A stretch of DNA of 64,000 bases, taken from contig JAGXRD010000123.1 in NCBI GenBank assembly GCA_018336035.1, positions 62,001 through 126,000 on the forward strand. The letters are read 5' to 3'. The notes below the pieces were generated by a model. It did no database searches and was not told the origin of the DNA. It saw only the letters and a list, made by a program, of their open reading frames with translations. Source of the DNA: Alphaproteobacteria bacterium. GTDB lineage: Bacteria; Pseudomonadota; Alphaproteobacteria; Ferrovibrionales; Ferrovibrionaceae. This document shows positions 18,670-27,308 of the stretch, in pieces. Position 1 is the stretch's first letter. Every line of letters begins with the position of its first letter. Both the position numbers and the translations under genes were made by a program.

Positions 18670-19878
18670 ATGCTTGCAGCCAATGGTGGCCGCACCAATA
18701 CCCGTCTGCGACGTTCCGTCGCCAAATCCCGTATTGAGCCGGGTCAGCTGACCCCCAAGCTCCAGCGTTTCCTCGCCGAGGCGAAGGACACTGAGCCCTT
18801 TGTGGTCGTCGATGTCGACGTCGTCGAGCATAACTACCGCGAGCTGCGCCGCCTGCTGCCGTTGGCCAAGGTCTACTACGCCATCAAGGCGAACCCGGCC
18901 CCGGAAATCCTGCGCCGCCTGCGCACGCTGGGCTCGAGCTTCGATACGGCTTCGGCCAACGAAATCCAGCAGTGCATGGACCAGGGCGTGACCCCGGACC
19001 GCATCTCGTTTGGCAACACCATCAAGAAGAAGCGCGACATCGCCTGGGCTTTCGAGCAGGGCGTGCGGCTGTACGCCTTTGACTCGCTCTGCGAACTGCA
19101 GAAGCTGGCCGAACTGGCGCCGGGCTCGCAGGTCTTCTGCCGCGTGCTGATGGAATGCGAAGGCGCCGAATGGCCGCTGTCGAAGAAATTCGGCTGCGCG
19201 CCCCGCATGGCCGCTGACCTGCTGGTCAAGGCGCGCGAACTGGGTCTCGACCCCTATGGCATCTCTTTCCATGTCGGCTCGCAGCAGACCGACCTGAACC
19301 AGTGGGACAAGGCAGTTGCCCAGGTCTCGCAGATGTTCAGCGTGCTGCAGCAGGCCGATGTCGACCTGCGCATGGTCAATCTCGGCGGCGGCTTCCCGGC
19401 GAAGTACCGCACCGACATCCCGATGCTGGAAGCCTATGCTCAGGCGATCAGCGACGCGATGACCAAGCATTTCGGCAACAAGATCCCCGAAATGATCATC
19501 GAGCCGGGCCGTGGCCTGGTGGGCGATGCGGGCGTGATCCAGGCTGAGGTCGTGCTGATCTCCGAGAAGGACTACGACGACGACCGTCGCTGGGTCTATC
19601 TCGACATCGGCAAGTTCTCCGGCCTGGCCGAGACCATGGACGAGGCGATCAAGTACCGCATCGTGACGCCGCGTGACGGCGGGCCGACCGGCCCGGTGTC
19701 GCTCGCCGGTCCGAGCTGCGACAGCGCCGACATCCTGTACGAGAAGGCCGAATACCAGATGCCGCTGGCGCTGGAAGTCGGCGACAAGATCCAGATCCTG
19801 TCCACCGGGGCCTATACGACGACCTATTCGTCGGTCGGCTTCAACGGCTTCCCGCCGTTGAAGAGCTACTGCATCTAA
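18670..19878 (+). CDS. Ornithine/lysine decarboxylase, fold type III
   Basis: This 402-residue PLP enzyme has the eukaryotic-type alanine racemase-like fold. The PLP lysine is Lys73 in KVYYAIKANPAPEIL. Further motifs are FDTASANEIQ, HVGSQQTDLNQW, the PLP-phosphate loop in NLGGGFPAKY, EPGRGLVGDAGV, and the active-site GPSCDSADILYEK at the dimer interface. It should convert ornithine to putrescine, and many homologues also act on lysine. The putrescine importer at 1-2555 fits the same polyamine pool. The gene stands alone between a long structured leader and a strong terminator. GAGAGGGAGG precedes the start. Specificity between ornithine and lysine is not decided here. Confidence 0.92.
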   Translation: MLAANGGRTNTRLRRSVAKSRIEPGQLTPKLQRFLAEAKDTEPFVVVDVDVVEHNYRELRRLLPLAKVYYAIKANPAPEILRRLRTLGSSFDTASANEIQQCMDQGVTPDRISFGNTIKKKRDIAWAFEQGVRLYAFDSLCELQKLAELAPGSQVFCRVLMECEGAEWPLSKKFGCAPRMAADLLVKARELGLDPYGISFHVGSQQTDLNQWDKAVAQVSQMFSVLQQADVDLRMVNLGGGFPAKYRTDIPMLEAYAQAISDAMTKHFGNKIPEMIIEPGRGLVGDAGVIQAEVVLISEKDYDDDRRWVYLDIGKFSGLAETMDEAIKYRIVTPRDGGPTGPVSLAGPSCDSADILYEKAEYQMPLALEVGDKIQILSTGAYTTTYSSVGFNGFPPLKSYCI

Positions 19879-19915
19879 GCAGGCCGTTTCCGACGGTTCC
19901 GAGTGGGTTTGAAAG

Positions 19916-19945
19916 GGCCGGCCGCGCAAGCGGCCGGCCTTTTTT
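19916..19945 (+). terminator. Strong Rho-independent terminator after the decarboxylase gene
   Basis: Ten-base arms GGCCGGCCGC (19916-19925) and GCGGCCGGCC (19930-19939) enclose a GCAA tetraloop and are followed by six T residues. It ends transcription 38 bases after the decarboxylase stop codon. Confidence 0.93.
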
Positions 19946-20178
19946 CATGGATTTTGCTACCTGAGTGCGCATAGCACACCGCGGGCGCCCTACTGCTGCT
20001 TATCTAAATCTCGCCACTGTCAGTGAAATTGCCGCTTTTCTATTGCGGCAGCGCTCTGCCTGTGTGACAAATTTTGCGCCCGAAAAACGCGTATAAAGAT
20101 AAGAATCGACTTCACAGGTCGGGAGCAGGGTGAGATGCAGCGGTTGCAGAGGCTTGCTGCAGGAGCAGGGGGAGAGCG
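19946..20178 (+). other. Gap between terminator and histidine kinase gene
   Basis: This gap holds no gene. It is more AT-rich than its surroundings and contains the small inverted repeat CACTGTCAGTG and an AT-rich stretch ACGCGTATAAAGATAAG that may be the kinase promoter. I could not pair it convincingly with a -35 box. The GGGGGAGAG ribosome site of the kinase gene lies at its end. Confidence 0.4.
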
Positions 20179-21924
20179 GTGACACAGCCGCCATTCGGCG
20201 AGGACAGGTTCATGGCGGCGCTGGCGCGCCATAGCGACGCCGTGGATGAAACCTCCGAAGCCGCCGTCACTGAAAACCACCTGCTGCATGCCGCGCTCGA
20301 TACGATGGGTGAGGGTTTTGCCGTCTGGGATGCCGGCCCCAATCTCGTCCAGTTCAATCGCCGCCTGCCGGACCTGTTCGGCCTGCCGACCGACCTGATG
20401 CGGCCCGGCCTGCCGGCCAAGGAATTCCTCGGTCTGCTGATCTCGCGCGGTGTGCTGACCATCCGGGCCGAAGAGGCTACCGCCTGGATCAACGCCTATA
20501 TCGATGCCTCCACGCGCGCCGACCGCAAACAGGAAGTGCGGCTGACCGACGGCACCTGGCTGAATTTCGACTGGCGCCGGTTGCCCGATACGGGCGGCGG
20601 CGTCGGTTATGTCTCGGTCTTCACCGACATCACCGTGCGCAAGCGGGCGCAGATCCGCCTGCGCCAGGCCGAAGCCAAGTACCGCCAGATCTTCGACAAT
20701 GTGCATGAAGGCATCGTACAGGTGACGCCCGAGGGCCGCGTGCTGGCGGTCAATCGCGCGGGCGCCGCCATTTTCGGGTTTTCTTCGCCCGAGGAAATGC
20801 TGGCCACCGTCACCCGTGCCGGTGAGCAGCTCTACGTGAACCCCGAGCGCCGCAGGGAACTGATCAAGCATCTCGAGCGCCATGGCCTGGCGCGCGACTT
20901 CCGGTCCGAGATGCGCCGGCGCGACGGCAACTCGGTCTGGGTATCCAAGACGCTGCGCCGCGTCACCGACGAGACCGGCAACCTGGTGATGATCGAGGGT
21001 ATGTTCCGCGATGTCAGCCTGCAGCGCCGCAACGAGCAGCAGCTCATGCTGGCCAAGGAACAGGCCGAAGACGCCAACCGCGCCAAGTCCGACTTCCTGG
21101 CCAATATGAGCCATGAGCTGCGCACGCCGCTCAATGCGATTCTCGGCTTCAGCCAGGTGCTGATGGACGAGATGATGGGCCCGCTGGGCAATGCCAAGTA
21201 TCGCGAATACTGCCGCGACATCGTGCTGAGCGGCGAGCATCTGCTGGCGCTGATCAACGACATCCTCGATATGGCCAAGGTCGAGTCCGGCAAGATGTCG
21301 CTCGACGAGGAATGGGTCGATCTGAACGAAAGCCTGGAGGCCGCGCTGCTGCTGGTGCGCGAGCGCGCCGCCAGCAACCGCATCACCATGACCCGGAAAG
21401 TACCCGATCCGGCGCCGGCGCTCTGGGGCGACATGCGGCGCCTGCGCCAGGTCTGGATCAATCTGGTCAGCAACGCGGTCAAGTTCACGCCGCAGGGCGG
21501 CAGCGTCGAGCTGCGCTGCGAAATCCTGGCCGATGGCCGGCTGGAAGTCTCGGTCACCGATACCGGCATCGGTATCGCCGAAGAAGACATCGAACGCGTG
21601 CAGCAGCCGTTCAGCCAGGTGGCCAATGCGCTGTCGCGCAGCCATGAAGGTACCGGGCTTGGCCTGTCGCTGTCGCGCAGCCTGGTCGAGCTGCATGGCG
21701 GCGAGCTGTTCATTGAGAGCCGCCTGGGTGAGGGCACGACCGTGAGTGTCACCCTGCCGCCGGAACGCCATCGCCCCGGCCCTCTTGCAGGCGGGGCGTT
21801 AGCCGGGCTGCAGAACCAGTTTGCCGGTGGCTTTGCGATCGGCGAGCTGGCGCAGGCCAGCGGCAGCTTCCTCCAGCCGGTAGATACCGGCGATCAGCGG
21901 CCGACCTCCCTGGCTGCCGACTAA
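20179..21924 (+). CDS. PAS-domain sensor histidine kinase
   Basis: This 581-residue cytoplasmic kinase starts with GTG at 20179 behind GGGGGAGAG. No transmembrane segment is visible. A first PAS_7-like domain covers about residues 35-155 (ALDTMGEGFAVWDAGPNLVQFN) and a second PAS about 165-290 (IFDNVHEGIVQVTPEGRVLAVN). The HisKA domain carries the phosphorylated His312 in NMSHELRTPLNAILGFSQVL. The ATPase part has LVSNAVKFTPQG, DTGIGIAEED and GTGLGLSLSRSLVELHGG. No response regulator is adjacent, so it is an orphan kinase. Its last 42 codons run past the usual family end (VSVTLPPER) and overlap the convergent oxidoreductase gene by 126 bases. The overlap could reflect a lost earlier stop. Confidence 0.9.
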   Translation: MTQPPFGEDRFMAALARHSDAVDETSEAAVTENHLLHAALDTMGEGFAVWDAGPNLVQFNRRLPDLFGLPTDLMRPGLPAKEFLGLLISRGVLTIRAEEATAWINAYIDASTRADRKQEVRLTDGTWLNFDWRRLPDTGGGVGYVSVFTDITVRKRAQIRLRQAEAKYRQIFDNVHEGIVQVTPEGRVLAVNRAGAAIFGFSSPEEMLATVTRAGEQLYVNPERRRELIKHLERHGLARDFRSEMRRRDGNSVWVSKTLRRVTDETGNLVMIEGMFRDVSLQRRNEQQLMLAKEQAEDANRAKSDFLANMSHELRTPLNAILGFSQVLMDEMMGPLGNAKYREYCRDIVLSGEHLLALINDILDMAKVESGKMSLDEEWVDLNESLEAALLLVRERAASNRITMTRKVPDPAPALWGDMRRLRQVWINLVSNAVKFTPQGGSVELRCEILADGRLEVSVTDTGIGIAEEDIERVQQPFSQVANALSRSHEGTGLGLSLSRSLVELHGGELFIESRLGEGTTVSVTLPPERHRPGPLAGGALAGLQNQFAGGFAIGELAQASGSFLQPVDTGDQRPTSLAAD

Positions 21925-22767
21925 CCAGTCTCTCAGTCCCTGATCCATCGCCTTGGCGGCGGCGGGCACGCGGCGCGCCTGCTCGCCGGCGCGCACGCCG
22001 ATCAGTTCGGCTTCTTTCAGCAGCAGGCGGTTGGCCTGTGGGCGCGGAATCCCTCCACCGGCAAAGCCGACCACCAGCCAGCGCCCGCCGGGTTTGAGCG
22101 CGCGCCAGGCGGTGGGGAATATCTCGCCGCCGACCGGATCGAAGACCACATCGGCTTGTACGCTTTTCTCCCAGCCCTTACTGGCGGGATCGATGCACAG
22201 CGTCGCGCCGGCTTGCTGTGCGGCTGCGCGCTTTTCCGCTGAGGAGGCGACGGCGATCACCTGCGCGCCGGTCTGCGCGCCTAGGGTGACGGCCGCCAGA
22301 CCAGTGCCGCCGCCAGCGCCGAGCACCAGCAGCGTCTCACCGCGTGCCAGCCGGCCGCGCCACAGCAGCGCGATCCAGGCCGTGCTGGCGCAGACCGGGA
22401 AGCCGGCGGCCTCGGCCCAGCTCCAGCCCGCCGGCTTGGGCAGCAGCGCCGCGGCCGGCGCAACCAGTTCTTCGGCATAACTGGCCGCCGTGCGCAGCAG
22501 CACGGCGTCGCCGGTCCTCCAGCCAGTCACGTCAGCGGCGGTCTCGATAATCTCGCCGGCAGCCTCGAAGCCGGGCACGAAAGGCAACGGCGGCTTGTGC
22601 TGATAGTCGCCGGCCACCTGCAGTATATCGGGGAAATTGACGCCGGCGGCGCGTACGGCGATGCGCACCTCGCCGGGACGTAGCGGCTGGCGCGGCAGTT
22701 CGGCCAGCTCAAGCACCTCCGGCGAACCAAGGCGGCGAACCAGCATGGCGCGGTAGAGTTCTGTCAT
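21799..22767 (-). CDS. NADPH:quinone oxidoreductase family protein (zinc-independent MDR)
   Basis: This 322-residue medium-chain reductase has a GroES-like N-terminal half (AGVNFPDILQVAGDYQHKPPLPFVPGFEAAGEI). Its Rossmann half contains VLGAGGGTGLAAVTLGAQTGAQVIAVASS. Zinc ligands of alcohol dehydrogenases are absent, as in QOR proteins. VVGFAGGGIPRPQANRLLLKEAELIGV is typical of the family. It should reduce quinones or enones with NADPH. The start at 22767 overlaps the stop of the upstream MFS gene (ATGA). The two minus-strand genes therefore form an operon that could pair export with reduction of a toxic electrophile. The 3' end overlaps the histidine kinase gene. Confidence 0.88.
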   Translation of the reverse strand: MTELYRAMLVRRLGSPEVLELAELPRQPLRPGEVRIAVRAAGVNFPDILQVAGDYQHKPPLPFVPGFEAAGEIIETAADVTGWRTGDAVLLRTAASYAEELVAPAAALLPKPAGWSWAEAAGFPVCASTAWIALLWRGRLARGETLLVLGAGGGTGLAAVTLGAQTGAQVIAVASSAEKRAAAQQAGATLCIDPASKGWEKSVQADVVFDPVGGEIFPTAWRALKPGGRWLVVGFAGGGIPRPQANRLLLKEAELIGVRAGEQARRVPAAAKAMDQGLRDWLVGSQGGRPLIAGIYRLEEAAAGLRQLADRKATGKLVLQPG

Positions 22768-23936
22768 GGCGTGTCTCTGGAATGAATGCTGCGCCAGCTC
22801 AGCGCCAGCGTGATGATCAGGATGGCGCCACCGATCCAGTAGGGCACGTTGATGCCGATGCGGTCGAACAGCCAGCCGCCCCAGAGCGGCCCGAAGGTGC
22901 GCCCCAGTGCGGCCAAAGATTCCATAGTGCCGAGCGCAATGCCCTGCTGCGTCGCTGCGGCACTGCGCGAGACCAGGCTGTTGATGCTGGGCCCGATCAT
23001 CGCCACGCCGGATGCGGTCAGCAGGATCGAGATGCCCATCATCGGCGTCGAGACGATCCAGTGTGCCATCGCCGTCCCGGCAGCGAGGTTGATCATGCCG
23101 AGAGTCAGCAGCCTGCGTTCGCCGAACAGCCGTGTCAGTGGCCCGATCAGGCCCCCCTGCATCGAGAGCACGATGGTACCGATGAAGGTGAAGGCAATGC
23201 CGACTTCATAGGCATGCCAGTCGAGCCGTGCAGCAGAAAGTAGCGGGAACAGCACTTCGACCTGCGAAAATACGAAGTTGATGCTGAAGTTGATCGCGAT
23301 CAGCGCCAGCACCACGCGGTTGAGCTGTGACAGTGATGCAAAGGGGTTGCGCCACCGGGTCAGTTCGGTGAGCGGTTGCGAACCACCGGGCCGGGTTTCG
23401 CGCACGGTGAACAAGGCCAACGTGAGCGCAATGCCGGACGTGGCGGCGGCGGTCAGCGCCGGGAGGGTGTAGTTTGGGTGCAGTGGATCGGAGCCGATCA
23501 GCAGGCCGCCGATCAGCGGGCCGAGAATCATGCCGATGCCGAAGGCGCCGCCGATCAGGCCCATGCCGCGGGCGCGCTGCTCAGGCGGCGTGCTGTCGGC
23601 GATGATGGCGCGGGCGATGCCGATCTTGCCGCTGCCGATACCCGCAATGATGCGTGCGAGGAAGATGCCGAGCAGGCTGTCGGCCGAGGCGAGCCAGACA
23701 TAGCCGATCACCGTCAGCACCATGCAGCAGAGAAAAACCGGACGACGGCCCAGCCGGTCGGACAGGCCACCCAGCGGTGTGGCGGACAGGAACTGGGCAA
23801 TGGAAAACATCGCCGCCAGAAAGGCGATGGTGACCGGGGAGGCGCCGAAACTGGTGGCATAAAACGGCAACAGCGGCAGGATCAGGCCAAAGCCGATCAG
23901 GTCGATCACCACAGTCAGCAGCAGGACTGGCAACAT
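22764..23936 (-). CDS. MFS transporter, TetA/DHA1-like efflux protein
   Basis: This 390-residue, 12-helix transporter opens with VVIDLIGFGLILPLLPFYATSFGAS, the TetA-class start. The loop motif A is GGLSDRLGRRPV and the motif C region is GGAFGIGMILGPLIGGLL. It would export a drug-like or metabolite substrate with protons. The TetA-like N-terminus is shared by many proteins that do not confer tetracycline resistance, so a resistance claim is not supported. It heads a two-gene minus-strand operon with the quinone oxidoreductase and is divergent from mtnA with a 112-base gap. Confidence 0.87.
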   Translation of the reverse strand: MLPVLLLTVVIDLIGFGLILPLLPFYATSFGASPVTIAFLAAMFSIAQFLSATPLGGLSDRLGRRPVFLCCMVLTVIGYVWLASADSLLGIFLARIIAGIGSGKIGIARAIIADSTPPEQRARGMGLIGGAFGIGMILGPLIGGLLIGSDPLHPNYTLPALTAAATSGIALTLALFTVRETRPGGSQPLTELTRWRNPFASLSQLNRVVLALIAINFSINFVFSQVEVLFPLLSAARLDWHAYEVGIAFTFIGTIVLSMQGGLIGPLTRLFGERRLLTLGMINLAAGTAMAHWIVSTPMMGISILLTASGVAMIGPSINSLVSRSAAATQQGIALGTMESLAALGRTFGPLWGGWLFDRIGINVPYWIGGAILIITLALSWRSIHSRDTP

Positions 23937-24048
23937 TCAGGGAAACCTGTGTGACAAGGCGGCTTTTGCCGGCCATCCGGCATTGCCCCCAGAGGCCGGG
24001 TCCGCTACTTTCCGCGCGATTTTCCGGCCGCTTTCCGCAGGGTAAGAC

Positions 24049-25143
24049 ATGAAGGTTAAAGGCGTAGCTTACCGCACGATCTGGGTCAATTCCGACGGCT
24101 GGTCGGTCGGCATCATCGACCAGACCAAGCTGCCGCATGCCTTTGTCACCACCAGTCTGGCGACCTGGGAAGAGGCGGCGCATGCGATCAAGGCGATGAT
24201 CGTGCGCGGCGCACCCCTGATTGGAGCCACCGGCGCCTATGGCCTGGCGCTGGCGATGCGGGTCGATCCTTCGGATGCGATGCTGGAAAAAGCCTACACG
24301 GTCATCAACGAGACGCGGCCGACCGCGATCAACCTGAAATGGGCGCTGGATCGCGTGCGCAACGCGTTGCACAACAAGCCGGCCAGCGAGCGCGCCGCTA
24401 TCGCCTATCGGGTCGCGGCCGAGATCGCCGATGACGATGTGGCGACGTGTTCATCCATCGGCGATCACGGCCTGAAGATCATTGATGCGCTATACGAAAA
24501 AGCCGGGCGCAAACGCACCATCAATATCCTAACCCATTGCAATGCCGGCTGGCTGGCGACGGTGGACTGGGGCACCGCGATTGCGCCGATCTACAAGGCG
24601 CATGATGCCGGCATCCCGGTGCATGTCTGGGTCGACGAGACGCGGCCACGCAATCAGGGTGCATCCTTGACGGCCTGGGAACTGAACAGCCATGGTGTGC
24701 CGCATACCGTGATCGTCGACAATGCCGGCGGCCATCTGATGCAGCATGGCCAGGTCGACATGTGCATCGTCGGCACGGATCGCACCACGCGCGAGGGCGA
24801 TGTCTGCAACAAGATCGGCACCTACTTGAAGGCGCTGGCAGCCCACGATAACGGCGTGCCCTTCTACGTGGCGCTGCCGCATTCCACCATCGACTGGACG
24901 ATCCGCGACGGCGTGAAGGAAATCCCCATCGAGGAACGCGCGCAGGAAGAGGTCACCGTCATGAGCGGCCGGACATCTGACGGCGAGATCGTGCCGGTGA
25001 CGATTACGCCGGAAGGCAGCAAGGCGGCGAATTTCGGTTTCGACGTCACGCCGGCGCGGCTTGTGACTGGCCTGATCACGGAGCGCGGCGTCTGTGCAGC
25101 GAGCGAGGCCGGCCTGACGAAGCTGTATCCGGAATTTGCGTAG
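24049..25143 (+). CDS. mtnA: S-methyl-5-thioribose-1-phosphate isomerase
   Basis: This 364-residue enzyme isomerises methylthioribose-1-phosphate to methylthioribulose-1-phosphate. The substrate loop [13 protein letters not shown], the catalytic cysteine in [18 protein letters not shown] and the catalytic aspartate in [20 protein letters not shown] are present. The usual form of the last motif is GADRxxxNGDxxNKIGT, so this is a slightly altered version. MtnA family members also act on 5-deoxyribose-1-phosphate. No mtnB, C, D or K genes of the classic methionine salvage route lie here. An aldolase-dehydrogenase gene follows directly after a REP-like element. This suggests carbon salvage to DHAP rather than full methionine recycling. 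Confidence 0.93.
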   Translation: MKVKGVAYRTIWVNSDGWSVGIIDQTKLPHAFVTTSLATWEEAAHAIKAMIVRGAPLIGATGAYGLALAMRVDPSDAMLEKAYTVINETRPTAINLKWALDRVRNALHNKPASERAAIAYRVAAEIADDDVATCSSIGDHGLKIIDALYEKAGRKRTINILTHCNAGWLATVDWGTAIAPIYKAHDAGIPVHVWVDETRPRNQGASLTAWELNSHGVPHTVIVDNAGGHLMQHGQVDMCIVGTDRTTREGDVCNKIGTYLKALAAHDNGVPFYVALPHSTIDWTIRDGVKEIPIEERAQEEVTVMSGRTSDGEIVPVTITPEGSKAANFGFDVTPARLVTGLITERGVCAASEAGLTKLYPEFA

Positions 25144-25150
25144 TTGTTTC

Positions 25151-25217
25151 GTCGCTCCCGCGAAGGCGGGAGCCCAGTCGTTCGGTTTCTGGATTCCCGC
25201 TTTCGCGGGAATGACGA
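25151..25217. repeat. Paired REP-like palindromes, family B
   Basis: Two hairpins lie 20 bases apart: CTCCCGC-GAAG-GCGGGAG (25155-25172) and ATTCCCGC-TTTC-GCGGGAAT (25193-25212). The second lies in inverted orientation with flank GAATGACGA. This matches the common proteobacterial intergenic repeat with a CCCGCGAAAGCGGG core. It sits between mtnA and the aldolase gene and may reduce read-through between them. Confidence 0.85.
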
Positions 25218-25253
25218 GTTAAGTTTTGAATGTTTGGAAGTAGGAACTGCCCC

Positions 25254-27308
25254 ATGAAGAATCTCTGGTCCGACCGCGACGCCAAGGCCGCCATTGCCCA
25301 TTACGCCAAGCAGGGCGTGAACAAGGATCTGGCGCTGCGCACCTATACGACCCGCCTGCTCGGCGGCGTGCCCGATCTGGTGCAGCACGGTGGCGGCAAT
25401 ACCTCGGTGAAGACCACGATGCCCGATCCGCTCGGCAAGCCGGTGGATGTGCTCTGTGTGAAGGGCTCGGGCTGGGACATGGCGGTGATCGAGCCGCCGG
25501 GCCTGCCCGCCGTGCGCCTGCAGCCGCTGCAGGAGCTGATTGCGCTGAAACAGCTGACCGACGAAGACATGGTCAACATCCAGCGCTGCAACCTGCTGGA
25601 CAGCACCTCGCCGAATCCGTCGGTCGAGACGCTGTTCCACGCTTTCCTGCCACATAAGTTCATCGACCACACCCATGCCTCGGCCGTGTTGGCGATCACC
25701 GACCAGCCCGATGGCGCGGAAATCTGCCGCAAGCTCTATGGCAAGCGCGTGGCACTGGTGGATTACGAAATGCCGGGCTTCGGCCTCGCCAAGAAGGCCG
25801 CCGCGGCCTTCAAGACCAATCCGCAGGCGCAGGGCCTGATCCTGCTCAAGCATGGCATCTTCACTTTCGCTGAGACGGCGAAGGAGGCTTACGATCTGAT
25901 GATCGAATTCGTCTCCAAGGCCGAGCATCATCTCGCCAAGGGCAGGAAGACGGTGTTCACGCTGGGTAAGGCGCTGCCGAAGAAGCTGGCCGCTGCCGAA
26001 GACGTGCTGCCGATCCTGCGCGGCCTGCTCAGCATTCCCAAGGATGACGATGGCGCCGTCACGCGCTGGGTCTTCAACCTGCGCGACAGCGCCGAGATCC
26101 AGGCCTTTGCGCGCGGCAAGGATGTGATGCGCTACAGCCAGGCCGGCACGGTGACGCCCGATCATGTGATCCGCACCAAGCCCTGGCCGCTGGTGCTGCC
26201 GGCTGCCGAAGCCGGCAAGCTGGACGTCTTCAAGGCGCAGGCTCAGAAGGCGGTCGAGGCCTATATCAAGAAATACACAGCTTATTTCGAGCGCCACAAT
26301 GCCAGGGCGCAGCCGAAGAAGATCATGCTCGATCCGATGCCGCGCGCGCTGCTCATTCCGGGCCTCGGTCTGGTCGGCGTCGGCAAGACGCGCAAGGATG
26401 CGGTGATCGCCGGCGACGTGGCACAAATGGCGGTCAGCATCATCACCCAGGCCGAGGCCATCGGGCGGTTCACCAGCATCAAGGAACGCGACATCTTCGA
26501 TGTCGAATACTGGTCGCTGGAACAGGCCAAGCTGGGCAAGGGTGGCGAGAAGCCGCTGTCGCGCCAGGTCGTGGTTGTCACCGGCGGGGCAGGGGCCATT
26601 GGCGCGGCCACCGCGAAGGCGATGGCGGCAGAGGGCGCCGAAGTCGCCGTGCTCGATCTCGATGGCGTGAAGGCCGCAGACGTCGCGAAGAAGCTCGGTG
26701 GTATTGGCATGGCCTGCGACGTCACCAATGCTACTTCGGTGCAGGCGGCCTTTGCCAAGGTCGTGCAGCATTTCGGCGGCGTCGATATCGTCGTCTCGAA
26801 TGCCGGCAATGCCTGGGGCGGCAGGATCGGCGAAGTTTCCGACGAATTGCTGCGCAAGTCGTTCGAGCTGAACTTCTTCAGCCACCAGTCGGTGGCGCAG
26901 GCCGCAGTCAAGGTGATGCTGGCGCAGAAGACCGGCGGCTGCCTGCTGTTCAATGCTTCGAAGCAGGCGGTCAATCCCGGCCCGGATTTCGGTCCTTATG
27001 GTCTGCCCAAGGCGGCGACGTTGTTCCTGTCGCGGCAGTATGCGCTGGATTACGGCGCGCAGGGCATCCGCTCCTCGGCCGTGAATGCTGACCGTATCCG
27101 CTCGGGCCTGCTGACGGACAAGATGGTGGCCAAGCGCTCGAAGGCGCGTGGTGTCAGCGAGAAGGACTATATGTCGGGCAATCTGCTGGCGCGCGAAGTG
27201 AAGGCGGCCGATGTGGCACAGGCTTTCGTGCAGCTGGCGGTCGCGGCCAAGACCACGGCGGCGGTCGCGACTGTCGACGGCGGTAACATCGCGGCGGCTC
27301 TCCGTTGA
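25254..27308 (+). CDS. Bifunctional class II aldolase / short-chain dehydrogenase (RhaD-like fusion)
   Basis: This 684-residue fusion has two parts. Residues about 1-400 form a class II aldolase of the rhamnulose-1-phosphate type, with HGGGNTSVK near the start, the zinc histidines in HAFLPHKFIDHTHASAVLAI and LLKHGIFTF. Residues about 430-680 form an SDR dehydrogenase with VVVTGGAGAIGAATAKAMA, NAGNAWGG and FGPYGLPKAA (the YxxxK region). Such fusions are known in rhizobial rhamnose use, making DHAP and lactaldehyde and then oxidising the aldehyde. No rhamnose isomerase or kinase gene is here; mtnA precedes it. A role in cleaving 5-deoxy- or methylthio-ribulose-1-phosphate is therefore plausible. 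The start at 25254 is preferred over 25230. Confidence 0.9.
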   Translation: MKNLWSDRDAKAAIAHYAKQGVNKDLALRTYTTRLLGGVPDLVQHGGGNTSVKTTMPDPLGKPVDVLCVKGSGWDMAVIEPPGLPAVRLQPLQELIALKQLTDEDMVNIQRCNLLDSTSPNPSVETLFHAFLPHKFIDHTHASAVLAITDQPDGAEICRKLYGKRVALVDYEMPGFGLAKKAAAAFKTNPQAQGLILLKHGIFTFAETAKEAYDLMIEFVSKAEHHLAKGRKTVFTLGKALPKKLAAAEDVLPILRGLLSIPKDDDGAVTRWVFNLRDSAEIQAFARGKDVMRYSQAGTVTPDHVIRTKPWPLVLPAAEAGKLDVFKAQAQKAVEAYIKKYTAYFERHNARAQPKKIMLDPMPRALLIPGLGLVGVGKTRKDAVIAGDVAQMAVSIITQAEAIGRFTSIKERDIFDVEYWSLEQAKLGKGGEKPLSRQVVVVTGGAGAIGAATAKAMAAEGAEVAVLDLDGVKAADVAKKLGGIGMACDVTNATSVQAAFAKVVQHFGGVDIVVSNAGNAWGGRIGEVSDELLRKSFELNFFSHQSVAQAAVKVMLAQKTGGCLLFNASKQAVNPGPDFGPYGLPKAATLFLSRQYALDYGAQGIRSSAVNADRIRSGLLTDKMVAKRSKARGVSEKDYMSGNLLAREVKAADVAQAFVQLAVAAKTTAAVATVDGGNIAAALR

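Noticed and set aside
18301-18751. Short plus-strand frames in the decarboxylase leader
   Set aside because: They lack ribosome sites and homology, and they cross the terminator hairpin; the region is better read as untranslated leader.
18589-19929. Minus-strand frame of 446 codons opposite the decarboxylase gene
   Set aside because: The plus strand encodes a complete PLP enzyme with its own terminator; the antisense frame is a composition artefact.
20020-21771. Long minus-strand frame opposite the histidine kinase gene
   Set aside because: Kinase motifs are clear on the plus strand; the antisense frame has no recognisable domain and His/Gln/Arg-rich composition typical of a shadow frame.
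22764-23936. Tetracycline resistance gene
   Set aside because: The TetA-like start is shared by many DHA1 exporters, no TetR regulator is adjacent and the partner gene is a quinone oxidoreductase.
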